Position numbers and translations under genes: made by a program. From positions 70,951-87,675 of the forward strand of contig NHDS01000011.1 in the NCBI GenBank assembly GCA_002167215.1: DNA of 16,725 nt, written 5' to 3'. Source of the DNA: Pelagibacteraceae bacterium TMED65 (GTDB lineage Bacteria > Pseudomonadota > Alphaproteobacteria > TMED127). Of this stretch, positions 1 to 5,143 are shown piece by piece; the first letter of the stretch is position 1, and each line of letters starts with the position of its first letter. The notes beneath the pieces were generated by a model, which saw only the letters and a program-made list of their open reading frames with translations, made no database searches and had not been told where the DNA came from.

Positions 1-257
1 GATATTTTAATGCAAACTTCGAAAATTAATAAGAAAGAGAATATGAAGTTTAATATTTGGACATATCTTACATCATAAAAAGTTAGTATTAGCAGGGTTA
101 AAAAAATAAAAATGACAGAAAAGATTATAATGAACTTAAAACAATTTTTTTTATTTCTGAGAATATTTACAATAAATTTACCTTTTAAATCAAAGATATC
201 TGATATCATAACTAATGCTAAAATTAATAAGACATGAATTCCTAAAAGAATTAACAA
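1..257 (-). CDS. Partial hypothetical multi-pass membrane protein (C-terminus beyond window)
   Basis: An open minus-strand frame runs without a stop from about position 353 to the window edge, so the 3' end of the gene lies outside. The translation is strongly hydrophobic, with about three likely membrane segments (roughly 275-200, 155-95 and 60-1), separated by short Lys/Arg-rich loops such as LRNKKNCFK. I do not recognise the family. The start is uncertain. TTG at 257 avoids overlap with the preceding 75-codon gene but falls inside the first membrane segment. ATG at 353 would overlap that gene by 83 nt. ATG at 209 would remove the first segment. It follows the small membrane ORF on the same strand and may be translationally coupled to it. 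T-rich DNA easily encodes hydrophobic frames by chance, so this call is tentative. Confidence 0.4.
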   Translation of the reverse strand, partial: MLILLGIHVLLILALVMISDIFDLKGKFIVNILRNKKNCFKFIIIFSVIFIFLTLLILTFYDVRYVQILNFIFSFLLIFEVCIKI

Positions 258-270
258 GAAAAAGATTAAG

Positions 271-498
271 TTATTTATTTTTGTTATCCTTTTTTGAGAA
301 GTCTTTTGTTGACAATTGAAAAAGTAAAGCAACAAACAATATTGTAACAACATAAAATATTACAAAACCTACCGAATTATCTTGCATAGATTTATGCAGA
401 TCGTCTTGAGAGCATAAAATATCTTCTTTTATCGTTTTGAACTCTTTATTACAAAACTCAAATGTATTCTTTTTCTCTTTATTTAATTTTTCTTCCAA
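271..498 (-). CDS. Small single-pass membrane protein, unknown function (75 aa)
   Basis: The product is 75 residues long. Residues 1-42 are charged and probably helical, and include two Cys (residues 16 and 29). One membrane segment follows at about residues 44-60 (GFVIFYVVTILFVALLF), then a short Lys/Asp-rich tail ending NKNK. No family is recognised. The start is a TTG one base after the stop of the DUF6494 gene, with no visible Shine-Dalgarno, so coupled translation is likely if the start is right. The only internal ATG (residue 38) would leave essentially the membrane segment and tail. Its place between the DUF6494 gene and another membrane ORF suggests a small cassette, but nothing in the sequence shows what it does. 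Confidence 0.5.
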   Translation of the reverse strand: MEEKLNKEKKNTFEFCNKEFKTIKEDILCSQDDLHKSMQDNSVGFVIFYVVTILFVALLFQLSTKDFSKKDNKNK

Positions 499-499
499 T

Positions 500-709
500 T
501 TAAATTTCTATTTCAATTTCGCCATCTATTGTTTTTTCAAGCCCTAATTCTTTAGAGGTTATTTTAGCTTCAATGGTTATTTTTTTTGAATTATTTATAA
601 GCCCGGATTTTACTTTTTCTCGGATATGTTCTTCAATATTTCGTTGAGATGAAATGCCGACGTTTTTTAGAAATTTTCTAATTGAAATGTTAAGTTTTTC
701 TTCGTTCAT
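500..709 (-). CDS. DUF6494 family small protein (69 aa)
   Basis: This 69-residue protein matches from memory the DUF6494 pattern found mainly in Alphaproteobacteria: an N-terminal MNE..LN.SIRKFLK.VGI.SQR.IE module followed by a C-terminal part ending LGLEKTIDGEIEIEI. The first half (residues 5-35) looks helical and the second half (40-69) looks like beta strands rich in Ile/Thr/Glu. There is no signal peptide or membrane segment, so it is probably cytoplasmic. The family has no established function that I know of. It starts with ATG, 43 nt downstream of the iron-transporter ATPase stop, and is followed after one base by the 75-codon membrane ORF. It could be the distal end of the iron-transport operon or have its own promoter. 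The family call rests on recalled similarity, not on a search. Confidence 0.75.
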   Translation of the reverse strand: MNEEKLNISIRKFLKNVGISSQRNIEEHIREKVKSGLINNSKKITIEAKITSKELGLEKTIDGEIEIEI

Positions 710-713
710 ATCA

Positions 714-742
714 TTACAATAATTTTAAAAAAGAAATTGTAA
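714..742 (-). other. Weak inverted repeat between fbpC and the DUF6494 gene
   Basis: TTACAAT (714-720) and ATTGTAA (736-742) are perfect 7-bp arms around a 15-nt A/T-rich loop in the 43-nt gap after the ATPase gene. A weak 3' structure or operator is possible. It has few G-C pairs and no following T-run, so in DNA this A+T-rich it could be chance. Confidence 0.2.
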
Positions 743-752
743 AGAATAAGAT

Positions 753-1829
753 CTATTTTTTTTTAAAACAAACAAGGTGATCTATATTAATCGGTGTTTT
801 AATTCCAAATTCTTCATTCTTTTCGTGAAAATGTTGGTGATGAGATTCAACAAGTACAGGGATAGATTCTTTTTTTTGAGTTTTAAGTGTATAAATAAAG
901 TTCGTACCTCTAAATTTTCTATCTATGATTTTTAGTTTTAATTGACTTTTATCATCATGTTGTAAATCCTCAGGTTGAACAAGTAATTTGACAATATCTC
1001 CAACACTAAACGGATTTAAATTAGAACAACCAAATTTCCCATTGATTATTCCAAGATGGTGGTGTTCGAGTTTAGTTTTAGATAGTATTTTAACATTAAT
1101 TAATGTTCCCCTTTTTAAGAAATCTACAACCTCAATAGTCTTTGGGAAGTGATAAACATTATAAGGTGTGTCAAATTGTTGCAGGCTTTGATTTATAATA
1201 ATTCCACATTTATCTCCCATGTAAAAGGCTTCATTTGGGTCATGAGTTACAATAATTGCTGAGGTTTTAGTTTTTTTGAGGAGATCTTTTATAATTCTTT
1301 GTAATTCTTCTTTTAAAATTTGATCTATATTTGAAAACGGCTCATCTAACAACAAAAGATCAGGTGATGACAAAAGTGATCTCATTAATGACACTCTTTG
1401 TGCTTCACCAGAGCTAATCTCATGTGGAAATTTATGTTTAATTTTTTCTAATTTGAAGATTTTTAAAAGATCTAGAGGTGAATATAAAAATTTCTTTGTA
1501 TTTTCTTTTGGCATACCAATTATGGCATTATCAATCACATTTTTGTGGGGGAATAAACAGTTGTCTTGAAAAGATAAAGCAATTTTTCTTTTTTCTGGAC
1601 TTACAGATGAATTAATTGAAGATAATAATTTACCCTCCATCCAAATCTCACCACTTTTAAGTTTTTCCAAACCTGCAATTGTTCTAAGTATAGTTGTTTT
1701 TCCTACACCAGAAGGTCCTAGTAAACACGAAATTTCTCCTTTTTTTGAGAGATTAAAGTTAATTCCTTCGAGTTTATGTTCTTTATTTGATGAGAAGGTT
1801 GCCCCTTGAACTTCAAAAAAATTTTTCAT
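753..1829 (-). CDS. fbpC: Ferric-iron ABC transporter, ATP-binding subunit
   Basis: This is the cytoplasmic ATPase that powers import of Fe3+ delivered by the periplasmic binding protein. The 358-residue length fits the FbpC/AfuC/FutC group. Visible motifs are Walker A GPSGVGKTT (38-46), Q-loop Gln at 88, signature SSGEAQ (139-144, one change from LSGGQ-like forms), Walker B LLLLDEP (158-164) and switch His at 196 in VTHD. Residues about 235-355 form a C-terminal TOBE-like beta domain, as in the FbpC/PotA class. It begins with ATG 5 nt after the permease stop and is the third gene of the binding protein-permease-ATPase operon. Substrate is inferred from the binding-protein type and the Fur box upstream. 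Related putrescine or thiamine ATPases have similar motifs, so the ATPase alone would not settle the substrate. Confidence 0.9.
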   Translation of the reverse strand: MKNFFEVQGATFSSNKEHKLEGINFNLSKKGEISCLLGPSGVGKTTILRTIAGLEKLKSGEIWMEGKLLSSINSSVSPEKRKIALSFQDNCLFPHKNVIDNAIIGMPKENTKKFLYSPLDLLKIFKLEKIKHKFPHEISSGEAQRVSLMRSLLSSPDLLLLDEPFSNIDQILKEELQRIIKDLLKKTKTSAIIVTHDPNEAFYMGDKCGIIINQSLQQFDTPYNVYHFPKTIEVVDFLKRGTLINVKILSKTKLEHHHLGIINGKFGCSNLNPFSVGDIVKLLVQPEDLQHDDKSQLKLKIIDRKFRGTNFIYTLKTQKKESIPVLVESHHQHFHEKNEEFGIKTPINIDHLVCFKKK

Positions 1830-1834
1830 TATTT

Positions 1835-3457
1835 TTATAGTTTATTTTGTACATCAAAAAAGTATTTATGTGAAATAAGAATTAATAAACTAGCCCAAAA
1901 TATAACAAATAGGCAAGGAACTGATGCTGCCTCTATTAAATCTTGAGATGCAAATTGATATGCTTTTGATGAAAAAGTATCAAAATTAAAAGGCCGAAGA
2001 ATGAGTGTAATCGGAAGTTCCTTAATTATTTCAATGGCTATTAAGATAAAAATAAAATATACATTTTTTTTCATAATTGGCCAGTGTACCTTTGAACAGG
2101 TTTTATATTTATTAAAACCCAAGAGATATGCAGACTCATCTATAGAGTAATTAATCTTGAAGTAATTTGATTTTATGCTGTTGTATGAAATCGAATAAAA
2201 TCTTAAGAAATAACCCACTATAAGGCCAAAAAAGGTCCCAATAAACATTGATTTAAGATTTATATTTAGTAGATCACTTAACGAAGCAAAAAAACTTATT
2301 ACTGAAACAGCAATAATAATACCAGGAATTGCATAACCTGAGATTGAGAGACTAGTAATAATATTTAAAAACTTACTTTTCAAAACACGATTACCAAAAT
2401 TAACTAAATAAGAGAAAAAAATAATAAGTAATGATGTAAAAAAAATTAAAAAGAAGGTGTTTAAACTCAATTCAATTAAATTTAAATTTTTTGCATACTC
2501 AGGAAATTTATAGGACCAGAAAATCATTTGAGAAAAAGGAAAGATGAAGCTTATGAAAAATAACATAAAACAGAAAAGAAAAGCTGAAAGGGCATAAAAA
2601 CCGTGCAATTTATTTTTTTTATTATTACCATCATTTTTTAATTTATGAAATTTAGAATTTTTTCTTGATAAACTTTCTAAAAGAAAAAAAATTAAAACAA
2701 TGATCAACAAAAATAATGATAATAAATTTGACGTCTTCAAATCATCAAAAATAAACCAAGAATTATAAATTCCAGTTGTAAAAGTTGAAACTCCAAAATA
2801 CGAAGCAGTTCCAAAATCAGCTAAGGTCTCCATAGCTACTAAACTAATTCCAACAAAAATTGCAGGTCTTGCTGATGGTATTATTATATTTGTTAATCTT
2901 CTAAAAGGGCTGAACCCCAAATTTCTACCTAAATCAATTAAGTTTTCAGACTGATTAGAAAACGCGGATTTAGATAATAAAAATACATACCCATAAAGTG
3001 TAAAAGACAATGAAAAAACACAATTTGTTATTGAAGAAAAATTTGGTAATAAATGATTTGCATCATTTACCTCAAATAAATTATTTAAAACCGTGTAGCC
3101 TATTCCATAGTTTTCAAAAAAAGCTGAAAGGGAATATCCAAAAATATATGGCGGTACCGCAAATGAGAGAATTAGTGAATATGAAAAAAAACTTGCACCC
3201 GGAAAATCATAAAACGTGACTAAATATGCTGATATGATTCCAAATATCGATGTAAAAATTATTACAAAAAAAAGAATAGTAAGCGAATTTATTAAATATT
3301 CAAAAAACCAATTATGTTGTGAAAATAAAAAACTGAAGTTTAGTGTGGTTGAATTAGAAATTATTGAAATAAGAGGTATTATTGTTATAAGAGAAATAAT
3401 CAATACTAAGGAATAAAGTGTCCTATTAGTTCCATGATAATTATTTGAACCCTTCAA
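1835..3457 (-). CDS. fbpB: Ferric-iron ABC transporter, fused double permease
   Basis: This inner-membrane channel subunit has 540 residues and about twelve hydrophobic segments. It consists of two tandem binding-protein-dependent permease domains, the usual FbpB/AfuB/ThiP layout. Each half carries an EAA-type loop that docks on the ATPase: the first around LIDLGRNLGFSPFRRL..IIIPSARPAI, the second around DESAYLLGFNKYKTCSKVHWPIM. The linker between halves (around residues 265-285) is Lys/Asn-rich. The start is a TTG 6 nt after the binding-protein stop; no ATG or GTG lies nearby in frame, so TTG is the best choice. It is 5 nt from the ATPase gene downstream, so the three subunits must be made together. 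Iron specificity is inferred from the neighbouring binding protein. Confidence 0.9.
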   Translation of the reverse strand: MKGSNNYHGTNRTLYSLVLIISLITIIPLISIISNSTTLNFSFLFSQHNWFFEYLINSLTILFFVIIFTSIFGIISAYLVTFYDFPGASFFSYSLILSFAVPPYIFGYSLSAFFENYGIGYTVLNNLFEVNDANHLLPNFSSITNCVFSLSFTLYGYVFLLSKSAFSNQSENLIDLGRNLGFSPFRRLTNIIIPSARPAIFVGISLVAMETLADFGTASYFGVSTFTTGIYNSWFIFDDLKTSNLLSLFLLIIVLIFFLLESLSRKNSKFHKLKNDGNNKKNKLHGFYALSAFLFCFMLFFISFIFPFSQMIFWSYKFPEYAKNLNLIELSLNTFFLIFFTSLLIIFFSYLVNFGNRVLKSKFLNIITSLSISGYAIPGIIIAVSVISFFASLSDLLNINLKSMFIGTFFGLIVGYFLRFYSISYNSIKSNYFKINYSIDESAYLLGFNKYKTCSKVHWPIMKKNVYFIFILIAIEIIKELPITLILRPFNFDTFSSKAYQFASQDLIEAASVPCLFVIFWASLLILISHKYFFDVQNKL

Positions 3458-3463
3458 CTTCTT

Positions 3464-4477
3464 TTATTTCCAACCTGCTTCGAGCATTAATTTGAAAGCC
3501 TCTTTTTGCCATTTTCCGTATGCTGATACATTTGTTGAGTTGTCTTGCTTAAAATCCAAGCCCATATTCTCAACCAATTCTGATGGCTTAATTGATGTTA
3601 TAATTGGATATTCGTAGGGATTGTCCACAATATGCTTTTGTGATTTTTGTGTAAGAAGAAACTCAATAAACTGTATTGAATTCTTTTTATTAGGAGAGTT
3701 TTTTAAGATACCTATCCCAGAAATATTCATATGTGTTCCTCGGTTAAGCTGATTAGGAAATAGGGGTTTAACCTTTTTACTTGCTTCTTGTTGATTCTTT
3801 CCCTTTTGGCCTGAGGCCATTAGTGCAAAGTAATACGTATTAGCAATGGCAAGTAAAGATTCTCCTGCCGCAACTGAAAGAATTTGAGCTCTGTCATTAC
3901 CACTTGGTTCTCGAGAAAAATTTTTAACAAATTGTTTCAACCATTTTTTTGTGAATTCAATTCCGTTATTTTCTATTATAGAAGCTACAAGAGATTGATT
4001 ATAAACATTATTTGATTGTCGTATGGCTATTGAGTTTAAATATTTTTTATCAGACAAATTCTCATAACTTAAGTTTTTCAAATCATCGAATTCTATTTCG
4101 TTAGGGTTGTAGTATATGATTCGAGCTCTTTTTGTTATTCCTATCCAATATGGTGATCTGAATTCTTTTGGGATTTTTTTTTCAATTGATTTTGAATTAA
4201 TTTTTTGAAAAAGGCCTTTTTCTGTGGCTGAAGCTAATCTGCCAGCATCAGCTAGAAAAAATAAATCACCTATACATGATGCTCCTTCTTCTGTAATTCT
4301 TTTTTCAAGAGCTTTAGATTTACCCGAAACAACGTTTACTTTTATTCCGGTTTCTTTTTTAAATTGTTCAAATAACTGAAGGTCTGAATTGTAGTGTCGA
4401 GTTGTAAATAAATTTATTTCTTTAGCATAAACATTTTGAGAATATAAAAAAATTAAGATGAAGATAAGTTTAAACAT
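3464..4477 (-). CDS. fbpA: Periplasmic Fe(III)-binding protein of ABC transporter (FutA/FbpA type)
   Basis: This protein captures ferric iron in the periplasm and hands it to the fused permease. It has 337 residues with a short hydrophobic signal peptide (about 1-18, ending NVYA before KEINLF). It shows the extracellular-binding-protein fold seen in FutA: TTRHY near residues 25-29, SNNVYNQSLVAS (155-166), GNDRAQI (193-199) and the adjacent tyrosines Y215/Y216 in NTYYFALM, which are iron ligands in the family. It is the first gene of a three-gene operon and has its own promoter plus a Fur box directly in front of the ATG. No Shine-Dalgarno is seen; the 5' leader is A/T-only. Closely related proteins can bind other anions or metals, but the tyrosine pair and the Fur site argue for iron. 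Confidence 0.93.
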   Translation of the reverse strand: MFKLIFILIFLYSQNVYAKEINLFTTRHYNSDLQLFEQFKKETGIKVNVVSGKSKALEKRITEEGASCIGDLFFLADAGRLASATEKGLFQKINSKSIEKKIPKEFRSPYWIGITKRARIIYYNPNEIEFDDLKNLSYENLSDKKYLNSIAIRQSNNVYNQSLVASIIENNGIEFTKKWLKQFVKNFSREPSGNDRAQILSVAAGESLLAIANTYYFALMASGQKGKNQQEASKKVKPLFPNQLNRGTHMNISGIGILKNSPNKKNSIQFIEFLLTQKSQKHIVDNPYEYPIITSIKPSELVENMGLDFKQDNSTNVSAYGKWQKEAFKLMLEAGWK

Positions 4478-4485
4478 TAATTTAT

Positions 4486-4504
4486 GATAATGATTATTAT
4501 TATT
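4486..4504 (-). promoter_or_regulatory. Putative Fur box (iron-responsive operator) before fbpA
   Basis: The 19-mer GATAATGATTATTATTATT (plus-strand reading) matches the classical Fur box GATAATGATAATCATTATC at 16 of 19 positions. It lies 9-27 nt upstream of the fbpA ATG, where transcription would start, so Fur with iron would block the whole importer operon. The A+T background makes part of the match cheap, but the first nine bases are identical to consensus and the gene downstream is the expected target. Confidence 0.75.
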
Positions 4505-4532
4505 GAATATCTTTTTTAGGATATTTTGTCAA
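4504..4532 (-). promoter_or_regulatory. Putative promoter of the fbpABC operon
   Basis: Read on the minus strand, TTGACA (4532-4527) is a perfect -35. A 17-nt spacer leads to TATTCA (4509-4504), a weak -10. The predicted start falls inside the Fur box at about 4496-4498, giving a leader of about 20 nt. The -10 is poor, but the operator arrangement is coherent. Confidence 0.5.
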
Positions 4533-4540
4533 TAATTGAG

Positions 4541-4570
4541 ATAAACAGGGAGGTTTTTCTCCCTGTTTAT
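4541..4570 (-). terminator. Strong hairpin after hsp20, probable terminator
   Basis: A perfect 12-bp inverted repeat (ATAAACAGGGAG / CTCCCTGTTTAT) with a 6-nt loop lies about 20 nt beyond the hsp20 stop and just before the fbpA promoter. It has the position and stability of a transcription end. It lacks a proper T-run on the minus strand, so it may act as a weak terminator or an RNA 3'-end stabiliser. Confidence 0.6.
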
Positions 4571-4589
4571 TAATTAATTTATAAATTAT

Positions 4590-5018
4590 CTATTTAATGT
4601 TAATGAGCTTGGGCTTTTTGTGATCTGGAACAATTTTTTCTAATTTTATCCTTAACATTCCATCCTTTAGCTCTGCTGAATTCACGTGTATCTCATCAGA
4701 TAGAGTAAAACTTCGCTCAAATGATCTTTGAGATATACCTTGGTGAATCAAGTTTGTTGAATTTTGACTTATTTTTTCATTAATTAAGGATCTCACGCTA
4801 AGTTTACTGTCGGCATGTTCCACTTCTATTTGGTTTCTACTAAAACCAGCCAGTGCCATCTCAATAGTGTAGTTATAATCATCGTTTTTAACAATATTAT
4901 AAGGGGGATAGCTAGAAGAATTCAAATCCATCTCAAATAAGCGATCAAATAGGTCATCAAAACCTACAGAAAATGGCATGAATTTAGTTTTATCAATAGT
5001 TGAAATATTATTTTGCAT
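4590..5018 (-). CDS. ibpA: Small heat-shock protein, Hsp20/IbpA family
   Basis: This ATP-independent cytoplasmic chaperone holds unfolding proteins for later refolding by DnaK/ClpB. It has 142 residues, the usual length. A short N-terminal arm (FSVGFDDLFDRLFEM) precedes an alpha-crystallin domain at about residues 38-130, with the IbpA-like segments YPPYNI, GISQRSFERSF and AELKDGMLRIKLEK. The C-terminal I-x-I anchor is present as I139-N-I141. It has the strongest Shine-Dalgarno noticed in the window (AAAGGAG, 7 nt before ATG). That site is tied up in a ROSE-like hairpin, and the upstream promoter overlaps a palindrome. It is a single-gene unit between slt and the iron operon. The family call is secure; ibpA versus hspA naming is a matter of convention. 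Confidence 0.95.
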   Translation of the reverse strand: MQNNISTIDKTKFMPFSVGFDDLFDRLFEMDLNSSSYPPYNIVKNDDYNYTIEMALAGFSRNQIEVEHADSKLSVRSLINEKISQNSTNLIHQGISQRSFERSFTLSDEIHVNSAELKDGMLRIKLEKIVPDHKKPKLINIK

Positions 5019-5025
5019 TTTTTAT

Positions 5026-5041
5026 CTCCTTTAAAAGCAAG
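5026..5041 (-). promoter_or_regulatory. ROSE-like RNA thermometer hairpin over the hsp20 ribosome-binding site
   Basis: On the minus strand the leader reads CUUGCU-UUUAA-AGGAG and then 7 nt to the ATG. CU(U)-G-CU can pair with AGGAG as C-G, U-A, U-G, a bulged G, C-G and U-A. This is the UUGCU anti-Shine-Dalgarno arrangement of ROSE thermometers, which occur before hsp20 genes in proteobacteria. Heat would melt this weak hairpin and free the Shine-Dalgarno. Confidence 0.7.
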
Positions 5042-5054
5042 ATTATTATTAATT

Positions 5055-5074
5055 ATGCCCCATTAAGGCAGCAT
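5055..5074 (-). promoter_or_regulatory. First hairpin of the hsp20 leader
   Basis: In the minus-strand RNA, AUGCUGCC can pair with GGGGCAU across the loop UUAAU: six Watson-Crick pairs plus one U-G, with one bulged G. It sits at the predicted 5' end of the leader and would be the stable upstream stem typical of multi-hairpin ROSE elements. Confidence 0.5.
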
Positions 5075-5082
5075 ATGTAAAT

Positions 5083-5111
5083 AATATAATGACATATTGT
5101 CACATTGTCAA
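5083..5111 (-). promoter_or_regulatory. hsp20 promoter, sigma-70-like
   Basis: On the minus strand, TTGACA (5111-5106), a 17-nt spacer and TATATT (5088-5083) form a near-consensus promoter (6/6 and 5/6). Predicted start is about 5076, giving a leader of about 58 nt. No sigma-32-type promoter (CTTGAA / CCCCATNT) is seen in this orientation, so the heat response may act mainly through the leader or an operator. Confidence 0.65.
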
Positions 5112-5120
5112 TATGTCATT
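5088..5120 (-). repeat. 12-bp inverted repeat over the hsp20 promoter (candidate operator)
   Basis: AATGACATATTG (5088-5099) and CAATATGTCATT (5109-5120) are perfect inverted arms around a 9-nt centre. The repeat covers the -35 and most of the spacer, the right place for a repressor site. The 9-nt spacing equals that of the HrcA/CIRCE element, but the arm sequence is different (CIRCE is TTAGCACTC / GAGTGCTAA). Confidence 0.6.
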
Positions 5121-5143
5121 CGCATAAATTATAACGCTACGCT

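Noticed and set aside
289..295. A AAA AAG heptamer (minus strand, in frame), like the dnaX -1 frameshift signal, near the end of the 75-codon ORF
   Set aside because: A -1 slip meets a stop codon (TAA) one codon later, and the open membrane frame is in the +1 phase, so the signal would not join the two frames.
2575..3135. The word AAGCTGAAAGGG occurs twice in the permease gene (about 2580 and 3122)
   Set aside because: It encodes short similar membrane stretches (ALSAF/SLSAF) in the two halves; too short to be more than chance or a remnant of domain duplication.
3010..3416. Two plus-strand frames of 69 and 66 codons inside the permease gene
   Set aside because: They are antisense shadows of a well-supported permease; they have no family resemblance or ribosome-binding site.
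5057..5068. GCCCCATTA resembling a sigma-32 -10 element near hsp20
   Set aside because: It lies on the plus strand, pointing away from hsp20, with no -35 element; it is better explained as one arm and loop of the leader hairpin.
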